A DNA stretch of 13,815 bases, taken from assembly GCA_001430745.1 (NCBI GenBank), contig KQ481970.1:200501-214315 (forward strand), in the 5' to 3' direction. The translations under genes were made by a program, and so were the position numbers. Below, piece after piece: positions 1 to 8,900 of the stretch. The DNA comes from Auxenochlorella pyrenoidosa (Eukaryota > Chlorophyta > Trebouxiophyceae > Chlorellales > Chlorellaceae). How positions within the stretch are numbered: position 1 is the stretch's first letter; the number at the start of each line of letters is the position of its first letter. Under the pieces are notes generated by a model. The model ran no database searches and was not told the origin of the DNA. It saw nothing but the letters and a program-made list of their open reading frames with translations.

Positions 1-1063
1 GCCCACTTGGCTGGCTGCGTGGCCGGCGTACCAGCGCCGCGCAGGGGGTGATCAACAAAAACAAGGCGCTGGAGGGAGGGAGGGCCATGAAGGACACGAC
101 CAGGGCCTGGCCTCATGGCAGCTGCACAAGTCCAGCCAGGGTTGCGGGCGCGGGTACCCAGGGCACCGGAGGGGACATTTGCCCCGCACCCCATCGCCCA
201 GCACCTGCCCGGTGCCTACCTGTGTCGATGTACACAGCCTGGCCGCCCACCCCGCCAAAGGCCCGAGGTATCTGCACGTCCAACGCCAGCTGCATGCCCA
301 GCTGCGTCTTGCCCACGCCCGGCACGCCGCTGCGAGGCGGCGGGGCCAGGCAAGGCGCCGGTGATGGCGCGGCTGCAGGCACGTGCACGCAATGCTGCGC
401 GGCACGCAACACTGCAGCGAGGGCGGCGCAACATGCTGCATGACATGCCTGCCTGCGGCTCGTGCTCCGCCTGCTGACCACCGAGCTGGCCACCAGTCCG
501 GAGCACCCCCCTCACCAGAACTCTGTGATGGCCCCCGTCTCCACCCCCCTGCCCAGCACGGCGTCCAGCTCCTCGGCAAATGTGATGATGCGCGTCGCGC
601 TCTCCTCCCTCTCCAGGATCTGCCGAGCCGAGACGGCGGCGGTGGCAGCGGCTGCGCCAGGGCCTGCCTGCCCGCCGCCGCCGCCTGGCTGACCAGCTGG
701 ACCCACGCGTTGCGGCGCTGCGAGCTTGAGGACCAGCAGCGCCTCTTCATGCGTCAGTTGTGCTTCTGCAACAAGTGGATGGGAAGCAGGTTCGAGGTGG
801 TGCCGCGTGCAACATCGCTGGCAGCAGAGTGGCGGTGGCGGCAGCAGTGGCGGCAGCAGTGGCGGCAGCGGCAGCGCCCACAAGCAGCTGCCTTCGCCGA
901 TCGCCATTTTCATTTGTCGAAAAGAAGTTTCCACACCAGTCGCAAGCTCTACAGGGCCAGCAACGCCCGCCAGTTCCGCGGTGGTCCGAAAGCCGGCGCA
1001 CTGCAGCTTGTGCCGCACGCTGGGACTGAGCGGCAGGCCCACAATGTCCAGCCGCGGGTCCAT
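1..1063 (-). CDS. RAD51C: RAD51C-like recombinase, 5' part (gene runs off the left edge)
   Basis: RAD51 paralogue; in known organisms RAD51C is a nuclear ATPase that works with other RAD51 paralogues in homologous recombination and crossover repair. Visible exons, in reading order: 1063-937, 765-516 and 329-220. They join in frame (phases 1, 2, 1) to 162 residues plus one base. Residues 1-60 resemble the family N-terminal domain ([12 protein letters not shown], then AGF, then [11 protein letters not shown]). Residues 66-90 are a Gly/Ala-rich linker. [15 protein letters not shown] leads into Walker A, GVPGVGKT at 127-134 (Lys133), and then [12 protein letters not shown] and AVYIDT, nearly identical to human RAD51C as I remember it. 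Walker B and the rest lie left of the window: bases 1-219 contain no exon that continues with the expected EGSFMV-like sequence. The start at 1063 was chosen because it sits just before the conserved domain. An in-frame ATG at 1132 would add 23 residues of unlikely composition. Donors are gtgtgg, gtgagg and gtaggc. Family assignment is confident; the distinction from other RAD51 paralogues rests on the match around Walker A. Confidence 0.88.
836..873. repeat. 12-bp tandem repeat in RAD51C intron 1
   Basis: The unit TGGCGGCAGCAG occurs at 836-847 and 848-859, followed by a partial third copy with GGCAGC repeats. It lies wholly inside the first RAD51C intron (936-766). It explains the Ser/Gly/Ala-rich open frames seen there on both strands, which are not coding. 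Confidence 0.8.
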
Positions 1064-1386
1064 GCTGCCACCACGGGTCCCCAGCAACAGCCGATCGCTT
1101 CTTGTTGTAAAAGTTGTAAAAACCTCTGGCAACTTGGTTATTGCTTTTTGGCAGGCAACAACAGCACGTCACAGATGGAGCTTCAGGCGCGGATTGCAAT
1201 GCAGCCATTCGTAATTGCATGCAAGAAGAGCTGGCTGGCAGCTGCCGCCAGCTGCAGCGAGGCATTGGTGCCGTACTCGTCAAGCTCCCAGCACCAGTTC
1301 AATCGCCTTCAACATGATCAGTCTGTTACACACATTTCATGAGCAAAGGAAGCCAGAGATTCATAATGGAAGGTGCTGCATTCCTC
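1064..1386 (-). other. Intergenic spacer between MNS1 stop and RAD51C start
   Basis: The 323 bases separate two genes transcribed in the same direction (minus strand). The spacer should hold the MNS1 3' end and the promoter and 5'UTR of RAD51C. It is AT-richer than its surroundings. TTTTACAAC occurs twice on the minus strand close to 1105-1125, about 50 bases before the RAD51C ATG. I see no clear TATA box. Confidence 0.6.
1326..1330 (-). terminator. TGTAA polyadenylation signal of the MNS1 gene
   Basis: On the minus strand the pentamer TGTAA starts 57 bases after the MNS1 stop codon (TGA at 1389-1387). TGTAA is the usual green-algal polyadenylation signal (established knowledge for Chlamydomonas and relatives). 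Cleavage would be expected 10-20 bases further on, near 1305-1315, giving a short 3'UTR of about 75 bases. Confidence 0.6.
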
Positions 1387-4300
1387 TCACCACTGTCCTG
1401 GCCCACCCGCAGATGGGCCCATCAGTGGCACCCCTTGTGGCCCACTGCCGTGGCCTCCCCAAGCACCCTGCTGTGGCTGATAGTAGGCTCCGGCCTGTGC
1501 TGGTCCGGTTGGCGCCTGCCAGGCAGCATTCTGCGCCATGGGGGCTGCTGGCATGCCCTGAGCAGGCGGCCGCACCTCGTGTCGATGCTCCTGCTGCTGC
1601 GGCTGCTGGGCGGCCCCGCCCATCAGGCTCAGCTCCTCCATGCTCTGCGGGAGGGGCGGCGCCTTGGACGCTTGGCGCGGCTGTGTAGATCTGGATACAG
1701 CTGTGCCATGTGCATCCCAGCCAAGCAGATGGCCAGCCCACGCACGCGCTGGCGGCGCCCATGCATGTGTCCCCAGTGCCCACCTGCACCACCCCCTTGG
1801 GCAGGTAGCCCCTCAGGTGCCCCGCCTCGCGCAGCAGGCGCTGGCGCTCCGCCGCCACCACCGCGGCCTGCCGGGCCTCTGCCTCCGCCTTGCGTGCCTC
1901 CTCAGCCGCCTCCTCCTCCTGCAGGCAGCCCTTGCCAACACAGGAGAGCAGCTCAACACACGGAATGCTGATCCAGTGCACCTGGCAGCAAGAATACACT
2001 TGCAGCAGGAAACCTGGGGGCATGCACACACGCGCTGGCCGCTTTGCATGGGCCGGACCCTCACCCGCATGGCCTGGTACAGCTGGCGGCGGTAGGCCAG
2101 CAGTCGCTCCACCTCTCGCATGTGCTCCGCCTGCTTGGCGCGCCGCCTCTGCAGCAGGCAGGGGCAGCGAGGCAAAGTGTGCCTGCGATGGATATGCGTT
2201 CTGCCTGTACAGCCTGCTGTTTCCCACGCAGCTAGTTGTGTCGCACACGCCTTTTCCAGGGTGCAGCATTGCCTGGTCGCATCACTGGTTATGCGCGTCG
2301 GCCCGCTCGCTTTCCGCGCATCCACACCGCCCCCACAAGCCCTGCCAGCACCCGCCTGCATGTTCATCTGCTCCAGCCGGTCCTCCTCCGCAAATCGCTC
2401 CAGCATTCGCCGGCGGAACTCCTCCTCGTTGGCGCGCTCGGCGGCGCGGCGCTCGGCCTGCAGGAGGGAGGCCGGGGCACAGGGGCGGGGCGGCGCGCTG
2501 CACTTGCGACAGTGGGTGGTGCGCCAACATCCACATGGCTTGCAGTATAACCTCGCTCCTGCCATGCAGGCTAGATATTGCAGCTAGCGGCCAGTGCACT
2601 GTGAAAAGCAAACATCTGTTTGCCTGCCCTCACGGCCAAAAACAGCACATGCGGCACACGCACTGCCCCTCTTCCCTGCCCCTCACCTTGAGCCGCATCT
2701 GCACCTCATTGCTCTTTATCATCTCCGCTCGCATCTCCTCCTGCCGCTTTCGGCGCTCCTCGGCGGCACAGCGTGCGCGCTCCGCCTCCAGCTCAGCACG
2801 CAGCAGGTCCAGCAGCGCCTCCTCCTCCTCCTTTGCACGCGCCGCCTCCTCCTGCTGCGCCTTGAGCAGCTCGTACGCCCTGGCACCCACGAGCAAGAAT
2901 TGAAGCGCAACCGAACATGGTGGATGTAACCAGGCTGTGCAGGAAGGCACACACGCAAACAGGCAAACAGAGAGGCAGGGAAGAGCTGCCAATTCCTGAT
3001 GTGGGTCCTGCGAAACTTCACGCATCAACCCTCCCCCCCTTAAGCTGCCTCTCCATGATGGAAGCATGCATGTCCAAGGCGCCCACCTGTCCTGCGCCTC
3101 GCGCTTGGTGGCCTTCCTGGCCGCGTCGGCGGCCTCCCGCTCCCGCCGCTTGCGCATGTAATCCTGGATGCTGCGCTCCTCGGCAGCCTCAGCCTCGCGC
3201 TGCCTGCATGCAAATGCAGTAATCAGGGAGGCAAGCCCTCTGGGCAGATGTGCGTCAAACGCGATGACGGGCTGCATCAGCAGCGTCGCTTCCATTGTTT
3301 GGGCCGCCGAAGACTGCGGTGGTTGTCTTCCTGCGGTCGCCGGCGCCGCCCAGGCCTGCCCGCACCTCCTCTTCAGCTCCTGCTGCTGCGCCAGGAAGCG
3401 CTGGATGTCGGCCTGCGTGTCGTGCTGGCGGCGGCGCGCCGCGCCCGCCGCGGCCGCCTCCTCCTCCTCGATGCGCCGCATCACCGCATCCACCATGGCC
3501 CGCTCCCGCTCATACTCCTCCTACGGGTGATGCACGCAAGAAAAGGGTCAAGACCGCAGCAAGTTGCGCAGCTGGCGAGAGGATCCCAGTGCCTCCTTGG
3601 CTGCCACATGTCAACGAGCAGCCGGACCGCGGTCGCCCGCAGCAGCCTCCTGCCGCTTGCGCATGCACCCACCCTGGCCACGTGCTGCAGCTCGCTGCGC
3701 TCCTGGAGCTGGCGGTCGAGCGCCTCCCGTGCCGCTGCGCCGGCGGCCCGCCTGGCCGCGGCCTCCTCCGCTTCACGCGCAGCCGCCGCCTCGTGCTGCG
3801 CCGCCATGGCCGCCTCGAGCGCGGCGGCGTACTCGCGCTCCCGCGCCGCCAGCGCCACGCGCTGCTCCTGCTGCTGCACCCGCTCGTAGTTGACCTCTGC
3901 CGCGCGCAGCTTCTCCTTGAGGGCGCGCAGCTCGGAGGAGCGCTCCAGCAGCGCCTGCACCTCGCGCTGCTGCCGCGTGGCCTCCCAGTTGGCGGCCTCG
4001 GCGGCCGCCGCGGCAGCTGCCTCCTCCTGCAGCCGCTGACGCGCCTGCTTCTTCAGCTGCTGGGCCTGCAGCCCAAGAGCACAAGTACGGCTGGGTGGGT
4101 AGGTGGGAACAGAAACACAGACAAGCTGGGTGCTGAGGCACGCTTGAGTGGGCAACCAACTGCACGCCTGCGGCATACAACCTGATCTGCTAGGTGCAGG
4201 TTGCACAAAGACACCACAGGTGGCTGCAAAGACAGCACCCACCTGGTGCCAGGCAGCGATCTCTCGCTCCTCCGCCTCGCGCTCCGCCCGCTCCCGCTCC

Positions 4301-4428
4301 GCCGCCACCGCCAGCAGCTTTTCCTGGTGTCGTGCTGCTGCTGTCATGGTGCGCTGCTCGGCCACATAGCCCCGGATCTCCTGGGCACGGGCCTCCTGCT
4401 GGCGGGCCCGCTCGTGGCGCTGCTCCAT
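1387..4428 (-). CDS. MNS1: MNS1/CFAP127-family coiled-coil axonemal protein, nine exons, 540 aa
   Basis: Long Glu/Arg/Ala-rich coiled coil of the trichoplein/mitosin (TPH) type. Coding exons: 4428-4243, 4065-3673, 3520-3366, 3203-3087, 2879-2687, 2457-2356, 2148-2065, 1918-1784, 1644-1387. All join in frame to 540 residues plus TGA; human MNS1 is about 495. Landmarks matching animal MNS1 from memory, in the same order: SSELRALKEKLRAAEVNYER (105-124), MVDAVMRRIEEEE (202-214), EEFRRRMLERFAEEDRLEQMN (about 360-380), then KQAEHMREVERLLAYRRQ, and RQRLLREAGHLRGYLPKGV near 436-453. The GYLPKGV motif is the best signature. The last 85 residues (from 456) are a Gln/Pro/Gly-rich tail unlike animal MNS1. 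In known systems this family sits inside the doublet microtubule of cilia and flagella. Intron 6 (2355-2149) needs a GC donor (CAG, then GCGGGT). An alternative tiny first exon at 4606-4594 would prepend about six residues in frame. Confidence is high for the family, lower for the N-terminus. Confidence 0.87.
2149..2355 (-). other. GC-AG intron (MNS1 intron 6)
   Basis: The exon ending in MNMQ is followed by GCGGGT, and the next exon starts RRRAKQAEH after CTGCTGCAG. The residue count between EQMN and KQAEH then equals that of remembered animal MNS1 (MNAQKQRMKQLEH) with no gap. The nearest GT donor, three bases further on, would leave the wrong phase for the next exon. Confidence 0.75.
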
Positions 4429-4593
4429 CGCTGCTGCAGGCAGGAGGGCGGCGGCAAGCGCGAGTGGTGGTTTGACGAGCGGGCTGGCGCGCTGCGGAGT
4501 TGGGCACGTGCCATGTGTATTGTGATGCTATTTCGCGGACAGTCAGGCGGCGACTGACGCCTCGCTTGGCAGGCCAAACGCCCGCGGACTCAC

Positions 4594-4606
4594 CCCTCCC
4601 GCGCAT
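4594..4606 (-). other. Candidate 13-base upstream coding exon of MNS1
   Basis: ATG CGC GGG AGG G is followed by a perfect GTGAGT donor at 4593. The acceptor at 4436-4434 (CTGCAG) joins it in phase 1, giving MRGR-AA-MEQRH in frame with the main first exon. Against it, an AT-rich TATA-like stretch lies only 9 bases upstream, so transcription might begin downstream of this ATG. In that case the start at 4428 is the real one. Confidence 0.35.
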
Positions 4607-4614
4607 AGCTGCAG

Positions 4615-4629
4615 AATATTAATATTTAA
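4615..4629 (-). promoter_or_regulatory. AT-rich palindrome, possible TATA element for MNS1
   Basis: AATATTAATATT at 4615-4626 is a perfect palindrome and is followed by TAA, in a stretch that is otherwise GC-rich. It lies about 190 bases upstream of the 4428 start on the minus strand, a reasonable place for a core promoter with a short 5'UTR. This is inference from base composition and position only. Confidence 0.35.
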
Positions 4630-4809
4630 GCCACAGATGTCCGAAGGAAGAGGTACAAGGCTGATCGTAGCCCCCTGCAGAAACGCCATGCACTGCCGCT
4701 GCCACGCTGGCGGCGCCGGCGCCTTGCAAGTTGTTGATGTCAACCATAGGCACGGTGCCTCTTTGCCCCACAAGCTCTTGTCGGTGTCCCTGAGCTTCCC
4801 TAAAGGTAT

Positions 4810-4815
4810 TATAAA
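4810..4815. promoter_or_regulatory. TATAAA box in the divergent promoter region
   Basis: TATAAA on the plus strand lies in an AT-rich island (4800-4835). On the minus strand the same island shows CCAAT at 4827-4823 followed by a TATAAT-like run. Direction of use cannot be told. If used rightward it would give the transporter a leader of roughly 1.1 kb before splicing. Confidence 0.3.
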
Positions 4816-5646
4816 TGAAAATTATTGGCGCAATGCAGTTCGAGGGCTCTGCGCTCGTCACAGAACTGACGGCAGGCCAGCAATAGGTATCAGCCCGTAG
4901 CGGGCAATGCTTTACACAAGTGGTCTGCAAGCAACAGCACCCCAAACAATCTGTATGATATCAGGATTGCTGCAGAAGTCCGTCCAGATGCTTGCATTCT
5001 TGGGATGAGGGCTTCCGCCTGAGGGTGAGAAGCCAAGCAGGCTGGCAGCTTCCATGCACCGTCAGCCTGTGCCACATGAGCTGTCAGGGGCCCTGATTCC
5101 TCATTGCCCCTACCTCTCTCCGCTGCTGACCGTTCCCTAATTTAGAACAGCTCACCAACTCCTGGTAACACGACAGCCCTGGGACCTCGTCCGCTAAGTG
5201 AGCCTACTTTGAGGGTGTGCAGCTGGTGCCTGGGCCTTGGTAGCAAGTAAATGTGGGGAGATGGATACGCACTGGGACTGGCGTTTTCACCTTGGGGAGA
5301 CCAGCGCCAGCCAGCGTCCTGCAGCAGCCTATCGGTCGCCTTGGGCGAGGCTGCAGGCCTGTTTGTGGCTTTGTGAGCTCCAAACTAGCACAATTACAGC
5401 ATAGTTAAGGTTGAAAGTTGAGAGTCAGAGCGGCGGCAGCTCCAGCTCGCAGGGGCACCTGCGCGTCAGCACTTGCCAGCTGGTGGCCCTCTTGCAAAAT
5501 CTATGCCTGCCAGCTGTGTATGCCCATCATACAGGCGTTGCAACAGCCTTTTTCCAAAAAGTACTTCTGTCTGCAGGGCCTGACCTGCCAGCCCACACAC
5601 CTTGCCAATCGGCCAGCGGTTTGCTCCAAGTGCGCATCTACTGTAG

Positions 5647-5971
5647 GTGAGCTGCTGGGGCTCTTGCAGCTGTGGGTGCAGGCATTTGACAGGCCTTTTA
5701 ACGCGAGAGTAGCAACGAATGCAGCAAGCTTTGAACTAGTGCACTGGCTGTCCTGGAGGGCGGCATCTGCCCGACACAGAGCTGGAGGCAGCGCTGGGTG
5801 GCAGCTCAGCGGGCACCCGCCAGACACCGAGACAGTTGGAGCCTTTAGTGCTGGATGCCAGTCAGGGCTGTGCCTCGCTCACACTTGTGGGCCGCCCTGC
5901 CCTGCAGAGCGGCTCGCCAAACACCAAGCATGCCCTGCACTTGAGCCGCTCTTTCCATTTCTTCCCGCCAG
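5647..5971 (+). other. Candidate 5'UTR intron of the hexose transporter
   Basis: A good donor (AG then GTGAGC) at 5647 pairs with a pyrimidine-rich acceptor (tract 5952-5968, then CAG ending at 5971) only 9 bases before the ATG. The style matches the coding introns. No transcript evidence is available, so this is a suggestion. Confidence 0.3.
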
Positions 5972-5980
5972 AGCGGCACC

Positions 5981-8900
5981 ATGGCGGGAGGAGGGGTTGT
6001 TCTCAATCGCGCCTCAATGGCGAACATCCAGGCAAGCAAGCCAGCGTTGCTTGTGCTAGCCTTCTGCTCCCGTAGTCAATTTTACAAGTCCAAACACTGG
6101 GCCACACCCAGCATTCTGGCAGTAAAGTAGCTTCAGTTTCAGCACTTCTGTCATTTCGAGGCCATGCAGCCGCGCCCGCGCCCACTGCACACTGGCGTCT
6201 TCCCGTTCGCCACCCTGCGTCCTTGTGTTGCCTTGCCCCCCCTTGCAGGACTACCACGGACGGCTGACCTTTTATGTCATCCTGGTGGCGGCGGTGGCGG
6301 CGGCAGGCGGCCTGCTGTTTGGTGAGGCACGGACAGCGCCTGCTCGCCTGACTGCACCGGCGGCTGCGTGCCCAGCCGGTTGGCAAGCCCCCCCCCTCCC
6401 CCCGGGCGTGCCAGTTGGGGCACCTCATGCATGAGCTGAGGGCCAGTTGCGCTGCCTGCGCTTGTGCCGCCCAGGGTACGACATCGGCGTGACTGGCGGC
6501 GTGGAGGCGTATGACGAGTTCCAGGTCAAGGTGAGGGGAGGACCGGAGCCTGCGGGCCCGTGTGGGCAAACCTTCCGGCACCGGCCCTCCCTCCAGCACC
6601 CGCCTGTGAGGGCTCCCCTTCTGTGCTCTGTGGCTACCTCCCGATGCCCTGCTCCCAGCATGCAAGCCGCTTTGCTGGCTGAGCACCCACTGGATCCCAT
6701 CCGCTCTTTACCCCCGGCAGTTCTTCCCGGATGTGTATGAGGCCCGCCACGACACCACCACCAGCCCCTACTGGTGAGGACCCCCGCTGGCGCCCGCGCC
6801 GCAGCATTACAGTGGCAGTCAGCCCCCAGCTGAATGCAAAGCCCTGGCAGGCAGAGCTGTGCAGCCAATGCACCAGCCCGCGGCCTCGCCAGCTTGCCAC
6901 AGCGCAGTCCACCACTCACTGAGCCGGGGCCGGGGCCGGCTGCAAGGCGCCCTGCTCAATGCCCTGCCTTCCCTCCATGCTTGCTTTTGGCCGCCCCCCT
7001 GCAGCGTCTACGACTCGCAGAAGATGCAGGCGAGGGGCAGGGAACTGCCTGTCTTGTGGCGCGTCTGCTGCCCAACCAGACCTCGGCGTATGCGGCACGC
7101 CGCCGCTGCAGGGAGGGCGCGCGCAGGCCTGCGTGGCCCCCGGGCTCACCTCTGCTCTGAACGGCGCCCCCCGCAGGCCTTCACCTCCTCCCTCTTCCTG
7201 GCCGGCCTCTTCTCCTCGCTGTTCGCCGCCAAGATCACCCAGACGTGGGGGCGCAAGGCGAGTCCGGTCCCGCCGGCCTGCCGCTGCAGTGCATGAACCT
7301 CCATTCACCCTATCACCACCATGGGTGCATGGCCCTGGCCCATCACAGCTTCAGCGCTGCTGCCGGCAGCAGGGCCCACCTGGTGGCCCGAAGCAAGGCT
7401 GCCTGGTTTTGCGCTGCTAGCGCTGCCGGCTGTTGCGGCGTGTGCCCTAACCTCTTGCCCCCCCTCCCGCTCCTGCCGCAGATGACCATGACCCTGGGGT
7501 CAATCTGGTTTCTCATCGGCGTGGGCCTGACCTCTGGCGCAGTCCATATCGGTGAGTTAGCCAGAGTGCGTGGCCGGCAGCCTGCTGGGTGCAGCCTCGG
7601 TGGGTGCTCATTCCCCAAGCTGCCTGGTGTGCCCTCGCTGATGGGCGCCGAGCAGTGCACCCTGGGGGTGTTAGTGATGTTTGAAAATGGCATGCGTGCT
7701 GTCGCCGTCTCTGCAACCTGCAGCCATGCTGGTGGTGGGCCGCCTGTGCCTGGGCTTTGGCATTGGTGAGTGAGCACCCCACCAGCTGGCTGCAGCTGGC
7801 AGGCGTTCAGTTCCAGCGCGCTACGCATGCAGCCGCAGCCTGTCTGTTGTGAACTGGAGCTTACCTTGCATGCAGCAGCTGCAAAGCCCAGGTGCAAGTG
7901 TGTCAGCTTGCAGGAGCACCATGTGGCAGCGAGTGAGGGCGAGAGGTTTAAATTCTGGTCGCCTGAACCCAGAGTCTGCATTCCCTGCGCCTGCCCCTCC
8001 CTCTACAGGTTTTGTCAACCAGGTGGCACCCCTCTATCTGTCTGAGATGGCGCCCGTCAACTACCGCGGAGGCCTGAACGTCTGCTTCCAGGCGAGAACG
8101 ACACCCGCTTGCTAGCTGCTGCGCTGCCCCTGTCGCCATGCAGCGCCCCGCCTGAGCCTGGGATGAAGGCTGTGGCATATTGCACACAGCACACCTGGTC
8201 TTACCACCCTTCCCTCTGGCCCCTCCTGCTGCAGCTCTGCATCACCATCGTGAGTGGCAGCCGATCCATCCATGCAGCCCTCCCTGCGAGCCGGCGGTTC
8301 AGCGGGCCCCTGCAGCTGTCACCCTGGGTTTCACGGGTCATGTGGCTGCATTGTGGGCATACACCAGTGACACAGGAACGTGTATGCAGCAGCAGCTGTT
8401 TTTCCACTTCTAAGCCTCCGATCCGCTGGGCGCGCCTTGCCGCAGGGCATCCTGTTTGCCCAGCTGATCAATTACGGTGAGCACGCCAGGGACGTATGTC
8501 CTCACCTTCTCCTGCTGCTGCCGGGACCTGAAGACAGACATTAACTGTTTGAGCTGCTGCAGTGGCCCGCTGCACCATTTCCTTTGCCCGGTAACTGCGC
8601 GCATGATCCCTACCCTCCTGTTGCGTCCTCCCCACCTTGCCCCTGGGCAGGCATGCAAAGCGTGAACCACGGCTGGCGCATCTCGCTGGCTGTCGCCGGC
8701 GGCCCAGCCATCGCCCTCTTCATCGGCAGCCTGCTGCTGCCCGAGAGCCCCAACTCGCTGGTGGAACGGTGAGCCCCCCCTATTGATTTGCCCCTGTGCT
8801 CCCCCTGCCACACTATCAGTTTACTGCTTTCGCTGGCGCAACGATCTGCGCCAGAGCAAAACTTTTCCTTCGTGCTTGTCCTCAGCCCAGATTGCTGGAG

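Larger units (their letters stand above)
4607..5980. other. Divergent intergenic region between MNS1 and the hexose transporter
   Basis: About 1.4 kb between two genes transcribed away from each other. Open frames here (for example 4637-4900, 5418-6059) have Cys/Pro/Ser-rich, non-family-like translations and are not credited as genes. AT content peaks at 4611-4640 and 4800-4835. Inside are a 12-bp palindrome, a TATAAA and a CCAAT (minus strand, 4827-4823), plus a possible 5'UTR intron of the transporter. I see no tRNA or mobile element. Confidence 0.6.

Noticed and set aside
1..219. A fourth RAD51C exon within the left edge
   Set aside because: Acceptors near 90-110 (minus strand) in the required phase either hit a stop or give sequence unlike the conserved EGSFMV continuation. 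The next exon is taken to lie outside the window.
836..873. Triplet-like repeat as a coding Gly/Ser/Ala tract
   Set aside because: It lies between RAD51C exon 1 (ends 937) and exon 2 (starts 765). Including it would disrupt the conserved [14 protein letters not shown] joint.
383..1342. Open frame of 319 codons on the plus strand
   Set aside because: It is antisense to the RAD51C exons, whose minus-strand frame shows unmistakable Walker A and family motifs.
1387..4428. Coiled-coil gene as CFAP53, trichoplein or trichohyalin
   Set aside because: These share the TPH-type composition, but the order of motifs and the GYLPKGV end fit MNS1 specifically.
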